64,000 nucleotides of DNA from Sulfurimonas sp. (GTDB lineage Bacteria > Campylobacterota > Campylobacteria > Campylobacterales > Sulfurimonadaceae): positions 1 to 64,000 of the forward strand of contig JALSLJ010000095.1 of assembly GCA_026988315.1 (NCBI GenBank), given 5' to 3'. Position 1 is the stretch's first letter. Every line of letters begins with the position of its first letter. Positions 8,592 through 18,773 of the stretch are shown here, in pieces. The notes beneath the pieces were generated by a model. The model did not search any database, was not told the origin of the DNA, and saw only the letters and a list, made by a program, of their open reading frames with translations. The position numbers were made by a program, and so were the translations under genes.

Positions 8592-9725
8592 ATGAACCGT
8601 AGAGACTTTTTAACAACAGCAACAACTGCTTCAGCTGCACTTGCACTCAGTGGATGTAATGATAGTGACCGTCAAGCTATAGACTACTCAAAACATCCCC
8701 AAAAAAAGAGTGATGAAGAAAAGCGTATAAATGTCAATTATAATAAAAAAACAGTTATAAAACTTGCTACAAGTTGGCCTGCACACTTTCCTATTATGGG
8801 GACTGGTGTTGAAAAATTTGCAAAAAGAGTAAAAGACATTAGTGGTGGCTCCTTAGAGATAAAAATATACCCTAAGAATGTTCTTATCCCTGCCCTTGCA
8901 GTTTTTGATGCATGTTCTAGCGGTCAAATTGATGCTTTTCATTCTGGACCATACTATTGGAAGGGTAAAAACTCTGCTTTTTCTTTATATAGTGGTATCC
9001 CTTTTGGTTTTACTGCAGAAGAGATTAACTCATGGATGCTTTTTGGTGGTGGTTTAGAGCTTTGGAGAGAGCAATATGCAAAATATAATCTCTATCCATT
9101 TATGGGTGGCAATACCAACATCCAGATGGGTGGATGGTTTAGAAAACCAATAAATTCTATAGAAGATATGCAAGGGTTAAAGATGCGTATCCCCGGTCTT
9201 GGTGGGGAGGTCTTTGCAAAAATGGGTGTCAACCCCATCCTTTTACCAGCGGGTGAGATATATACATCCTTAGAGCGTGGTGTTATTGATGCTACTGAAT
9301 GGGTTGGACCTGCACTTGACATTAAGATGGGATTTTATAAGGTTGCACCATATTATTACTCTGGATGGCATGAGCCAGGTTCTATTTTAGAACTTACCTT
9401 CAATAAACATTCTTGGAAAAAACTCGGGCTTGAGCACAAGGCAATGATTGAGGTGGCTTCTTCTGAGATGAACTCAAATATGACTTATGAATTTCATGCT
9501 GAGAATATACATGCCTTGGAGAAATTAAAAGAGCTAGATGTCACCCTACTCCAGTACCCTAAAGATGTTGTAGGTGCTGGCAAAGTCGCCTTGCATGAAG
9601 TAATAGAGGATTTAAGTGGAAAAAACGATGACTTTAAAAGAGTGTATGCTTCCATAGATAAGCATTTAAAATTATCTCGTGAGTGGAGCGACACAAGTTT
9701 AAAGTACTTTTTAAATGAGAGGTAA
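8592..9725 (+). CDS. TRAP transporter DctP-type solute-binding protein with Tat/lipoprotein leader
   Basis: MNRRDFLTTATTASAALALSGC leader; SWPAHFPIMGTGVEKFAKRVKDISGGSLEIKIYP, MRIPGLGGEVFAKMG. Confidence 0.9.
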   Translation: MNRRDFLTTATTASAALALSGCNDSDRQAIDYSKHPQKKSDEEKRINVNYNKKTVIKLATSWPAHFPIMGTGVEKFAKRVKDISGGSLEIKIYPKNVLIPALAVFDACSSGQIDAFHSGPYYWKGKNSAFSLYSGIPFGFTAEEINSWMLFGGGLELWREQYAKYNLYPFMGGNTNIQMGGWFRKPINSIEDMQGLKMRIPGLGGEVFAKMGVNPILLPAGEIYTSLERGVIDATEWVGPALDIKMGFYKVAPYYYSGWHEPGSILELTFNKHSWKKLGLEHKAMIEVASSEMNSNMTYEFHAENIHALEKLKELDVTLLQYPKDVVGAGKVALHEVIEDLSGKNDDFKRVYASIDKHLKLSREWSDTSLKYFLNER

Positions 9726-9777
9726 TCTTAACAAAAAGTATGTATAATTCCATTCAAAATTAACGAACGAGAATTAC

Positions 9778-10998
9778 TTGAATAAACTATTCCTAGCGAC
9801 TGCCCTCCTCCAAACACTGTTATTTGCTTCATTTAGCGGTGTAATCGTAGATAAGGACACCCTTGAACCAATAAATAATGCTATTGTCAGTGATTCAGTA
9901 CATAGTGTAAGGTCTGATGAAAACGGCTCTTTTAACATTCAAAGTGATGAATATACTTACCATGTAAAAGCTTATGGTTACAGACCATTTGAGTTTGGTT
10001 CTGATGATAATGAAACAACTCTAAAAGTAGAAGCTATAAATGTTAAAGCACTTTATTTAACTTTTTGGGGTGCTAACATAAAATCTAAAACACTCAAGCG
10101 TATTTTAAAAATCATAGACGAGAAAAATGTTAATGCTGTAATTGTTGATGTAAAAAATGAATATGGCTCTACCTCTTATAAAACTGCCTTTAAACAAGCA
10201 AATAGTTATGGTGCTTGGCACCAGAGGACTATTAAAAATATAGACCTATTTATGGCACTCATGAAAGAAAAAAACATATATACAATTGCTAGAATAGTTA
10301 CTTTTAAAGATGAACTGCAAGCTTCACACAATGTTGATTATGCTATAAAAAAAGCGGATGGTAGTGTATGGAGAAATCATGATGAGATGGCTTGGGTAGA
10401 TCCATTTGATAAGCGTGCCCATAACTACACAATCTCTATTGCGGAGGATGCCGCCAAAGTTGGATTTGATGAGATTAACTTCGATTATATCCGCTTTCCA
10501 GCAAAATCTAAACTAAAATATTCAAAAGAAAATACGCAAGAAAACAGAATCAAAGCGATTGGAACTTTTTTAGAATCTGCACAAAACAGACTGAGAAAAT
10601 ATGGTGTTTTTATCTCTGTGGATACATACGGTAATATCTGTTGGAGCAAGGATGATAACAATATAGGTCAAACAGTTACATCTTTGGCAAAACATGCGGA
10701 TTATCTTGCACCTATGCTCTATCCATCGGGATTTGCAAGTGGTTCTTTTTATTTCGAACATCCATCAGAACACCCTTATGATGTCATATACAGAAGTATA
10801 AAAAATATCAAAGATAAAATAGAGCCTATAAGAGTCAGACCTTGGTTGCAATACTTTAAAGATTATGCTCATAAAAAAAGATACTATAAAAAGTTTGAAG
10901 TAAACGAACAGATAAGAGCAAGCGAAGATACAAATACAAGTGGCTGGATGATGTGGTCACCATCGAGTAGGTATCACTTGGATTATTTTAGTGAATAA
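9778..10998 (+). CDS. Putative glycoside hydrolase (DUF4015-like) with N-terminal carboxypeptidase-regulatory-like domain
   Basis: GVIVDKDTLEPINNAIVSD N-terminal domain; NAVIVDVKNEYGS, FDEINFDYIRFPAKSK, APMLYPSGFASGS. Confidence 0.8.
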   Translation: MNKLFLATALLQTLLFASFSGVIVDKDTLEPINNAIVSDSVHSVRSDENGSFNIQSDEYTYHVKAYGYRPFEFGSDDNETTLKVEAINVKALYLTFWGANIKSKTLKRILKIIDEKNVNAVIVDVKNEYGSTSYKTAFKQANSYGAWHQRTIKNIDLFMALMKEKNIYTIARIVTFKDELQASHNVDYAIKKADGSVWRNHDEMAWVDPFDKRAHNYTISIAEDAAKVGFDEINFDYIRFPAKSKLKYSKENTQENRIKAIGTFLESAQNRLRKYGVFISVDTYGNICWSKDDNNIGQTVTSLAKHADYLAPMLYPSGFASGSFYFEHPSEHPYDVIYRSIKNIKDKIEPIRVRPWLQYFKDYAHKKRYYKKFEVNEQIRASEDTNTSGWMMWSPSSRYHLDYFSE

Positions 10999-10999
10999 T

Positions 11000-11395
11000 T
11001 TAATCTCTAAAAATAGATATGTTTCTTCCTCTGTCTTTTGCTTGATACAGGGCAATATCTGCTTCTTTTAACAAGTTGTCTAGATTTTTAGTATCCTCTT
11101 TTATACTAACAGCTATTTTATCCATATATATATTACTTTGGGATATACCTAGACCTGAAATAGTTCTAAGTACATCCATTATATTATTCGCACCCATTTT
11201 GTTTATAGTATCTTCGTCTATAACAGTAATTGAAGCTGAAGCTTTTTTAATGTTTTCTTTTACTCTTGAAGCAGAGATAACAAAGGTTTCCTCTTGTAGC
11301 CATGAGATCTCATTTTCTAATGTTAGCTCAAAAGGATTAGATAAGAGAATCGCGGGTAATATCAAAAGAGTAGCAAATCTTTTTTTCATAAGCAT
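11000..11395 (-). pseudogene. Chimeric ORF: TonB-receptor signal peptide and partial plug joined to a GGDEF C-terminal fragment
   Basis: FVISASRVKENIKKASASITVIDEDTINKMGANNIMDVLRTISGLGISQSNIYMDKIAV (plug) then SIKEDTKNLDNLLKEADIALYQAKDRGRNISIF (GGDEF end). Confidence 0.8.
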
Positions 11396-11440
11396 CCAAA
11401 TAATATTTTATTTAGCTTATCCTTTTGATGCTTAATTTAT

Positions 11441-12112
11441 TTATCTAATTGTGATAAGTTTTAGTTCTTTTCGAAACACTTTAGCATTTGGAAGATATTT
11501 TTCCACTAGATTATGAAAAGATTTTGAGTGATTCATATGCACTAAATGAGCGAGTTCATGAACTAAAACATACTCACTCAAACTCTTTTTTATTTTAATG
11601 AGTTCTGTGTTGAGTGTTATAACGCCATTAGAGCTACAACTGCCCCACCTGCTTCGCATTTTTCTAAATTTTATCTCTGTATAGTTTAAGTTCATTATTT
11701 TTGCATGATGCTGTAGTCTTGGTGTTAAATACTCTTTTGCAAGGTTTTTATAAAATTTATTGTAAGCATCAGATGTTTTTTTAGAATCCCCCACTTTGAT
11801 TTTTTGTAAAAGATTGTTTAACTCTAAAGTCTCTTGCGAATCTATACTGTAAATCTCACCAAAAAGTAAAACTTCATCTTCTAAGTTGAGTTTTTGTGGT
11901 GGGTTTTGCTCTAGTTTTGTCAGTTGTTTTCTTATCCAAGACTCTTTTTCATAAAGAAGTTCTTGGATATACCGTGAAGAGACTTTTGGTGTTTTTAAAA
12001 TAATCTTAGCGTCATGCTTAACGCTGATATAACTGTTTTTTAAACTTGGCTTACAAATATGTTCAATTCTTAAATCTCTAAACAGTATCTCATTCATAGC
12101 TGATTGGATCAT
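11441..12112 (-). CDS. YgjP-like (DUF45) zinc metallopeptidase
   Basis: YVLVHELAHLVHMNHSKSFHNLV HExxH motif; KMRSRWGSCSSNGVITLN; likely start MNEI at about 12097. Confidence 0.85.
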   Translation of the reverse strand: MIQSAMNEILFRDLRIEHICKPSLKNSYISVKHDAKIILKTPKVSSRYIQELLYEKESWIRKQLTKLEQNPPQKLNLEDEVLLFGEIYSIDSQETLELNNLLQKIKVGDSKKTSDAYNKFYKNLAKEYLTPRLQHHAKIMNLNYTEIKFRKMRSRWGSCSSNGVITLNTELIKIKKSLSEYVLVHELAHLVHMNHSKSFHNLVEKYLPNAKVFRKELKLITIR

Positions 12113-12770
12113 CTACTCCTGCAAGTTTAAAACCATTGAGTCTTAGTCTACAACTATCACAAACTCCACAAGCCTTTGTCTCATTTTTATAGCAACTCCA
12201 TGTATGACGAAGTGGTACATGGAGATCAAGTGCTTTTTGAACTATTTGTGATTTTTTGAGATGCACTAAGGGCATTTTTATCTCTATTTCTGTTTCATCT
12301 TTTGTTCCAAGGTTTATACTTTCTTGCATACTTTTAATGTAAGACTCTCTACAATCAGGATAACCACTACTATCTTCTTCAACAACACCTATAGTGATAA
12401 CCTCTGCACCCTCTTTTTCAGCAACAGCCGCAGCCATACTTAAAAAAATTCCATTTCTAAAAGGCACATAGGTGACAGGCACACCCTCTTCTATTCCGCC
12501 CGTTGGTACATCTATGCTTTTATCAGTTAAAGCAGAGGCTCCAAGTTGTTTGAAAAAATCTAGGTCTAAAACATATTTATTTGCAATATCTAAATCATTA
12601 CATATTGCATGAAAACATTCTAACTCTTTTTTCTGTGTTCTTTGATCGTAGTTAAAATGGACTGCTATTATCTCATAACCATCTTTTTTCATCATATAAG
12701 CCCCAAGTGTTGAGTCCATGCCGCCACTCATTACACATACTGCTTTTTTATTTTTTATTTTATTATTCAT
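12090..12770 (-). CDS. queC: 7-cyano-7-deazaguanine synthase
   Basis: SGGMDSTLGAYMM PP-loop motif, C-terminal CGVCDSCRLRLNGF. Confidence 0.93.
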   Translation of the reverse strand: MNNKIKNKKAVCVMSGGMDSTLGAYMMKKDGYEIIAVHFNYDQRTQKKELECFHAICNDLDIANKYVLDLDFFKQLGASALTDKSIDVPTGGIEEGVPVTYVPFRNGIFLSMAAAVAEKEGAEVITIGVVEEDSSGYPDCRESYIKSMQESINLGTKDETEIEIKMPLVHLKKSQIVQKALDLHVPLRHTWSCYKNETKACGVCDSCRLRLNGFKLAGVDDPISYE

Positions 12771-12865
12771 AAATATATTTTAGCATATATCTAATAATTT
12801 ATTTTAATCTATATCAAAACAAACTATATATATAATGTGACTACAATATAATAAAAGGAGTTGCT

Positions 12866-13066
12866 ATGGAAGTTTCATCAACAGGAAGCACAACAGCAAG
12901 TTTAGATGCTATGAAAAAAGCGACACAAGTTCAAGAGCAGGCTATCGTTAAAGTTCTAGATGGTGCGCAAGAGCAGTCTAAAAAAATTGAAGCTACTGTG
13001 CAACAACAAAATGTACAAACAGCACAAAAAACGGGAATGGGAAAAAGCTTAGACTTGATGAGCTAA
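12866..13066 (+). CDS. Small YjfB-like putative motility protein
   Basis: 66 aa ORF with AAAAGGAG Shine-Dalgarno; small Q/T/K-rich helical protein. Confidence 0.45.
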   Translation: MEVSSTGSTTASLDAMKKATQVQEQAIVKVLDGAQEQSKKIEATVQQQNVQTAQKTGMGKSLDLMS

Positions 13067-13151
13067 CCATCTCCCATCTTCTTTATTACAATGCATACTA
13101 ATTATCGTATGTGTTTACAAACTGTAAGCCTCATTCGATATAATTCCACCT

Positions 13152-13571
13152 ATGATTGAACTAGACAATAAAACCTCACTTACCGTTAATGAATCTTTTT
13201 TAAATTCTATAGCTTCAAAGTTAACAGATAAAGAGATTGAACTCATAATCACATCTAATGAAGAGATACGAGAGATAAACAAACAACACAGAAATATTGA
13301 TAAAGATACGGATGTTTTGAGTTTTCCTTATGAAGATATGCCTATGTCACCTCTTGGGAGTATAGTTATCTCCTCTTTGCATGTAGAAGAAAAAGCCGAA
13401 AGTTTAGGGCATCAATGTGATGATGAGCTTGCTCTGCTTTTTATACATGGTGTTTTACATCTCCTTGGATATGACCATGAAGTTGATAATGGTGAGATGA
13501 GAGAGGAAGAAAAAAGACTTATAGAAGAGTTTGATTTACCAAAAAGTTTAATAATAAGGAATAATGGATAA
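13152..13571 (+). CDS. ybeY: Endoribonuclease YbeY (rRNA maturation factor)
   Basis: DTDVLSFPYE; FIHGVLHLLGYDHE. Confidence 0.92.
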   Translation: MIELDNKTSLTVNESFLNSIASKLTDKEIELIITSNEEIREINKQHRNIDKDTDVLSFPYEDMPMSPLGSIVISSLHVEEKAESLGHQCDDELALLFIHGVLHLLGYDHEVDNGEMREEEKRLIEEFDLPKSLIIRNNG

Positions 13572-14506
13572 TGGATTTTTTAATTTTCTTTACCGCAATG
13601 GCTGCTTTGATATATGGTGCTGATTTTATAATAAAAGAATCAGAAAGAATAGCTCTTCATTTTAATATCTCTCACTTTGTGATTGGTGCTACACTTGTAG
13701 CGTTTGGAACTTCCTTGCCAGAGATGGCAGCTTCCATGATGGCATCATCTGCTGGAAAAAGTGATATGGCTGTAGCCAATGTTGTTGGAAGTGTTATCTT
13801 TAATATCACTATGGTTTTAGGTGTAGTATTTATGATAGCTAAAACCATGAATCCATCAAGAAACCTTTTTGCACTCGATAGTGCATGGGTTGTCGTTCCT
13901 GTTGTTTTATTTTTTATTATGATTCAAGATGGGGAGATAGGCAGAGTTGATGGTATGTTATACCTTTTGCTTATGGTTTCTTATCTTGTTTTCTTATTTA
14001 GTAGCTCTAAAGAGGATTTAGAGGGTGAAATAGATGAAGAGTTGGCAAATGAGAAGTTCAACTGGGGAAAAACAGCAATTTTGCTTATTATAGGTTTTAC
14101 CTTAACTATTGGTGGAGCAAACTTCATCATTGAAAGTGGCTCAAACATTGCAAGAGATTTTGGCGTTAGTGAATGGATAATTGGTATCTTCTTAATCTCA
14201 CTAGGTACATCTTTACCAGAGCTTGTCGTATCACTTGTTGCTGTTAAAAAAGGAAATGCTGAGATGAGTATCGGAAATATTATTGGGTCAAATGTTGCAA
14301 ACTTCTCTATGGTTTTAGGGGCTGCCTCACTTGTAAATCCATTAACAGTTAACCTTATAGATACAAAGTTTGATATGCTCATTATGGTAGCGGCTTCACT
14401 CACGCTTCTGTTTATACTTGCAAATAAACTTTACAATAAAGCTGGAGCAATTTTTTTACTGATTATTTTAGCCCTGTTTATACAAAACTCAATCGCTGCT
14501 GTATAA
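13571..14506 (+). CDS. CaCA-family Na+/Ca2+ antiporter
   Basis: Two repeats: GATLVAFGTSLPEMAAS...NVVGSVIFN and IFLISLGTSLPELVVS...NIIGSNVANF. Confidence 0.92.
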   Translation: MDFLIFFTAMAALIYGADFIIKESERIALHFNISHFVIGATLVAFGTSLPEMAASMMASSAGKSDMAVANVVGSVIFNITMVLGVVFMIAKTMNPSRNLFALDSAWVVVPVVLFFIMIQDGEIGRVDGMLYLLLMVSYLVFLFSSSKEDLEGEIDEELANEKFNWGKTAILLIIGFTLTIGGANFIIESGSNIARDFGVSEWIIGIFLISLGTSLPELVVSLVAVKKGNAEMSIGNIIGSNVANFSMVLGAASLVNPLTVNLIDTKFDMLIMVAASLTLLFILANKLYNKAGAIFLLIILALFIQNSIAAV

Positions 14507-14508
14507 GA

Positions 14509-16293
14509 TCACTTCTTGATATACCCAAGCTCTGAGAGCTTGTTGTATATACCAGAGACGATTTTACCAGCCGCAGCTCCACCATGCCCCCCATGCTCAA
14601 CCATAACCATAACGACATACTGAGGATTTTTATAGGGTCCGTATGTCGTAAACCAAGCGTGAGAACGCGTATAATATTCCATCTCATGCTCTAGCTCACG
14701 CTTTTCAATATCTTGTAAAATTCCAACAACCTGAGCTGTTCCCGTTTTACCAGCGATTTTAACTTTTGTTCTTAAATAATTAGTTGCGGTGCCTTTTGGA
14801 TGGTTACACACCTCATACATTGCTTTTTGGATGAGAGGTAGTTGCTTTAACTCTTTGTCGTTAAGCACCTCTTTAAAGGTGTTTATATATGGCTTATCAC
14901 CAATCATCTTTGCCAAATGTGGTGTAGGTAGCTTTCCTGTAGCCATTAGGGCGGTAAACTGAGCTATCTGCATAGGTGTAGTTAAAAAATCGCCTTGCCC
15001 TATAGAGGTATTAACCGTTTCACCCATATACCAAGGCTGGTTGTATTTTTTTCTTTTCCATTCACGAGAAGGGACAGTACCAATAAATTCGTTTGGTAAA
15101 TCAACTCCAGTTTTTTTACCAAGCCCATATCTACTAAGCCCTTCGCTCATCTTTTTTATGCCGAGTTTCAAACTGCCTTTATAAAAATAATCATCACAAC
15201 TCTCACGAATCGCTTTTTTGATTCCTGTCTTTTTATGACCTCTTGTTTTCCAACATCTAAATACCCTTTTTCCAAGAGGCATGGAAGCGTTGCATTCAAC
15301 AGTCCAATAGGGAGAGATATCAGTAGTTATATAAAGAAGTCCTAGACCAGTTTTTATAGTGGAACCAGGGGGATAGAGACCATTTATAAGCTTATTAGTA
15401 AAAGGTTTATCAAGATTGTTTGATAGTTTATTCCACATTTTATGAGAGATTCCAGATACAAATGTGTTTAAATCATATTCAGGATAACTCCCTGCTGAGA
15501 GGATGGAGCCATTCATATCCATAACAACCACAGCACCAGCCTTGTTTTTGAAAAAAGTGGCTATATATTTTTGCAACTCAATATCTATACTAAGAGTAAG
15601 TTTTGTATCCTCTAAGGCACTCTGATAAGACAACTCCTCTATCTCACGATTGTTGGCATTCACTTTTACCTCACGCGATCCAGCTTCCCCTTGAAGGTAG
15701 GAATTGTAATACTTCTCCACCCCTGTCTTTCCTGTATATCCTATAAGCTCAAGTGTTTTATCTTTTATGATATCTTTTTTGTTTGCGCGTGAGACATAGC
15801 CTACAATATGAGCCCCTATCTCTCCGTATGGATAAAATCTCTTAGGTGCTGGAACAACTTTTATATTTTCTCTTAAGATAAGTGTTGAGTAAACAGGGAT
15901 AATATCCTTATATGAGATAAAATCTATAATATCTATAAAATTATGATTATAGTATGAATCTTTCTTTTTATAATTTTTTACTAATTTATCTCTATTTATA
16001 TTTGGAATCAGCGAGACTATGGTGTCAATCTCTTCATCAAAGATAGTTTTATTTTTTTTAGATAAGAGGTGGGGTCGTAATTGTATTTTAAATCCAAGTT
16101 TATTTATCGCTATTGGCTTATTGTTTCTATCAACTATTTCACCTCTTACAGGTGCTATTTTTTCACTCTTTATAGTATTGTTGTGGGAAAGTTGTGTGTA
16201 GTAAGTGTTTGACTCGACAGCTAAGGAAAAGACTCTTATTATAAGTGCTAACCATATGGCTGAAAAGACAGCCAAAATAAATTTTATTTTCAT
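14509..16293 (-). CDS. mrdA: Penicillin-binding protein 2 (peptidoglycan transpeptidase)
   Basis: GEIVDRNNKPIA, GLYPPGSTIKTGLG, AGKTGTAQVV. Confidence 0.93.
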   Translation of the reverse strand: MKIKFILAVFSAIWLALIIRVFSLAVESNTYYTQLSHNNTIKSEKIAPVRGEIVDRNNKPIAINKLGFKIQLRPHLLSKKNKTIFDEEIDTIVSLIPNINRDKLVKNYKKKDSYYNHNFIDIIDFISYKDIIPVYSTLILRENIKVVPAPKRFYPYGEIGAHIVGYVSRANKKDIIKDKTLELIGYTGKTGVEKYYNSYLQGEAGSREVKVNANNREIEELSYQSALEDTKLTLSIDIELQKYIATFFKNKAGAVVVMDMNGSILSAGSYPEYDLNTFVSGISHKMWNKLSNNLDKPFTNKLINGLYPPGSTIKTGLGLLYITTDISPYWTVECNASMPLGKRVFRCWKTRGHKKTGIKKAIRESCDDYFYKGSLKLGIKKMSEGLSRYGLGKKTGVDLPNEFIGTVPSREWKRKKYNQPWYMGETVNTSIGQGDFLTTPMQIAQFTALMATGKLPTPHLAKMIGDKPYINTFKEVLNDKELKQLPLIQKAMYEVCNHPKGTATNYLRTKVKIAGKTGTAQVVGILQDIEKRELEHEMEYYTRSHAWFTTYGPYKNPQYVVMVMVEHGGHGGAAAGKIVSGIYNKLSELGYIKK

Positions 16294-16742
16294 AAGGCAC
16301 TCACTATAAAAAATTCAATTACTATATAGTAAATTATATAGTAGCTTATGCTAGGCATAGGCAATAAAAATATTTTAGCAAGTATTGCAGAAAATAGAAA
16401 AAAACCTACATATGCAAGCAATACATAGGAGATTCTAATACATGAAGCACAGGAAAAATTTTGAACAAGTTTTGGTAAAACAAATTTATAAATAAGAGCA
16501 AAATATATAATGGAACTAAAGAGTAGGTAACCTTTCTCTGCTTCAAATATAATAAGACAAAATGAGATTAAAAAAATTGCGACACCATTATCGTTTTTTA
16601 TCGCACGGGCAAATAGCACAAATAAAACAGCAAATAAAGGTGGTAAGAATAGATAGATACTACTGAGACTCTCATATATTATAAAAACTATAATATAAGC
16701 AAAGAGAGTCAAAGGTTTTTGATTAAAGATACTTCGTTGCAT
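16290..16742 (-). CDS. MreD-like membrane protein
   Basis: Multi-TM protein overlapping mrdA start; position suggests MreD role. Confidence 0.45.
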   Translation of the reverse strand: MQRSIFNQKPLTLFAYIIVFIIYESLSSIYLFLPPLFAVLFVLFARAIKNDNGVAIFLISFCLIIFEAEKGYLLFSSIIYFALIYKFVLPKLVQNFSCASCIRISYVLLAYVGFFLFSAILAKIFLLPMPSISYYIIYYIVIEFFIVSAL

Positions 16743-17170
16743 ACTGGAAAATGTTTACATTTAATGCAGTCAGCCCAGATTTTGTGTTCTGGCAATGACT
16801 CTTTTGGAATTTCAATAAAACCAAATTTTTCAAAAAAAGATTGTTTATATGTTAAACTCAGCACTTTTTGAAGCCCAAGAGATGTTGCTTCATCAAGACA
16901 GTGATTGATGAGATTTTCACCTATTTTAACACCGCGACAACCCTCTTTGACTATAAGCGACCTAATTTCTGCAAGATAAGCAGTATGTATATGTAGGGCA
17001 CAAAAACCCACTAACTCAGCATCTCTGTAAGCTAATGTATATGACCTTATGTTTGTTGCAATCTCATCTGCTGTTCTTAAAAGAATAACTCCAGATGCAA
17101 CCTCAGGTTCTACAAGCTTTTGCATAGCAGTTATGTCACTAAGTTTAGCCTTCACATACTCAATCTTCAT
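16709..17170 (-). CDS. GNAT N-acetyltransferase (short ArgA/NAGS-like)
   Basis: VGFCALHIHTAYLAEIRSLIVKEGCRGVKIGENLINHCLDEA. Confidence 0.8.
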   Translation of the reverse strand: MKIEYVKAKLSDITAMQKLVEPEVASGVILLRTADEIATNIRSYTLAYRDAELVGFCALHIHTAYLAEIRSLIVKEGCRGVKIGENLINHCLDEATSLGLQKVLSLTYKQSFFEKFGFIEIPKESLPEHKIWADCIKCKHFPVCNEVSLIKNL

Positions 17171-17777
17171 GCATCTTCTCTTGTAGAATATCGTAAATAA
17201 TTTTTACCACCTTGTGTATGTTTCTTTTTTTAGAGCTTGAAACCATCATCGCATTTGGAAACTGCTTTTTGAGTGCATTTTGCTCTTTTTGGTTAAGCTT
17301 ATCTATTTTTGTAAAAATTTGTATTATATACTGATCTTCTCTTACAGTATCAAATAAAAATTCGCTTACTGATTTGTCAATATCTAAGTGTGGATGTCTG
17401 CAATCAATAAGATGGATGAAAATTTTAATCTGCTCTCTTTGTGAGATGTAATCAGTTAAGTTCTTTTCCCAGTCACTTTTTATAGACTTTGAAACCTTTG
17501 CATACCCAAACCCTGGTAAATCAACAAATTTAGCGTAACTTTTTGTAGAATCTTCTCTATCCATTAAAGTTACATCAAAATAGTTTATTAGTCTTGTTTT
17601 TCCAGGTGTTGAAGATACTTTTGCTAAGCCTTTGTGATTTGTTAGTGCATTTAAAAGTGAGCTTTTCCCCACATTACTTCGTGCCATAAAAACCACTTCA
17701 TTTTGCTCCTCTGATTCAGGAGCCATTGTGATGTTTGGCGCAGATGTTATAAACTTTGATTCAACTATATCTATCAT
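17160..17777 (-). CDS. engB: Ribosome biogenesis GTPase YihA/EngB
   Basis: FMARSNVGKSSLLNALT, SSTPGKTRLINYF, VDLPGFGYA. Confidence 0.95.
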   Translation of the reverse strand: MIDIVESKFITSAPNITMAPESEEQNEVVFMARSNVGKSSLLNALTNHKGLAKVSSTPGKTRLINYFDVTLMDREDSTKSYAKFVDLPGFGYAKVSKSIKSDWEKNLTDYISQREQIKIFIHLIDCRHPHLDIDKSVSEFLFDTVREDQYIIQIFTKIDKLNQKEQNALKKQFPNAMMVSSSKKRNIHKVVKIIYDILQEKMHED

Positions 17778-18247
17778 TTATCTTCCTCTTTTTTGGGCAT
17801 TTCAAAAATCATAATAACTGGTTCAGACTTTGCACCTTTTGCATAAGCTTTCCCCTCTACAGTTTTTAAAACAACCTCTTCGCCAATTATCTCTTTTTTC
17901 TCATTTAGTTGCTGCAGATGAACATTTTTAAAAAAACGGTACTCTTTTTTAAGTGGTAGATAGATAACCTTGCCTGCCTCCCCTCTATAGACAGAACCAT
18001 CTAATGTTTGGATGTTAAATGAGACATCCCCTACAGCTATAAATTTTGTTGGTTGATGCTCTTTGTTTGTATATATAGTTACATTTGATGCATTTAGTTC
18101 GTCTGCTCCTTTAATGACATTGACATTGCCATCAAAAACAGAGATGCCTTTTTTCTCATCAGTATTAAAAAGATTTGCCTTAACCTGCAACTCTTCCGCA
18201 TACAAAATTTGTAGTAAAAAAATTGTTACAATTATTAAAAATTTCAT
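17774..18247 (-). CDS. lptA: LptA-like lipopolysaccharide transport protein
   Basis: LQVKANLFNTDEKKGISVFDGNVNVIKGADELNASNVTIYT OstA-like domain; signal peptide; next to lptC-like gene. Confidence 0.85.
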   Translation of the reverse strand: MKFLIIVTIFLLQILYAEELQVKANLFNTDEKKGISVFDGNVNVIKGADELNASNVTIYTNKEHQPTKFIAVGDVSFNIQTLDGSVYRGEAGKVIYLPLKKEYRFFKNVHLQQLNEKKEIIGEEVVLKTVEGKAYAKGAKSEPVIMIFEMPKKEEDK

Positions 18248-18248
18248 T

Positions 18249-18725
18249 TTAGTTTTCCTCTAGTTGATATATTGCAATAACATCTGTTATTTTTGCTTTT
18301 CTTTTTAGGTTATTGAACTTCAAAGAGGTGCCATGGATAATATCACTGCCTCTATACATAACAAAGTTCCCGTTTGAGCTTGCTACGGTTGTTTTTTTAT
18401 TGTAAGTTATCTTATCACTCTCAAATACTAAACCATCTTCTCTGGTATATAAAACATTCCCCACCAAATCCACAATGTCATTTTTATAGAGTCCATTGTC
18501 CGCTTTCATATTAGCAATAAACTCTTTAGAGTTATCAGTATAATCGATTTTTTTGACTTCATAACGGTTGCTATATTTTACAGACTCTTTCCCAGTCATA
18601 AGTGTAGTTAGCCCTTGTGTATCTAATTCATATAGGGTAAAATTATTCAAATCAAACTGTGGCACATCTATAAAGTCTTGTTCAGTAACATGAAATGGTT
18701 CAAATAAAAAATAAATCATAGACAA
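18249..18725 (-). CDS. lptC: LptC-like LPS export protein
   Basis: Membrane anchor; FESDKITYNKKTTVASSNGNFVMYRG; adjacent to lptA/kdsC. Confidence 0.7.
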   Translation of the reverse strand: MSMIYFLFEPFHVTEQDFIDVPQFDLNNFTLYELDTQGLTTLMTGKESVKYSNRYEVKKIDYTDNSKEFIANMKADNGLYKNDIVDLVGNVLYTREDGLVFESDKITYNKKTTVASSNGNFVMYRGSDIIHGTSLKFNNLKRKAKITDVIAIYQLEEN

Positions 18726-18773
18726 ACCTATAGCGATAATGATAAAAAAGATATTTATATTTATAACAGACCC

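Noticed and set aside
11441-12770. Functional fusion or unusual overlap between queC and the YgjP-like gene
   Set aside because: The overlap mostly disappears if the metallopeptidase starts at MNEI (about 12097); ordinary coupled genes
16290-16742. Confident MreD assignment
   Set aside because: Only topology and position next to PBP2 support it; kept as a low-confidence label
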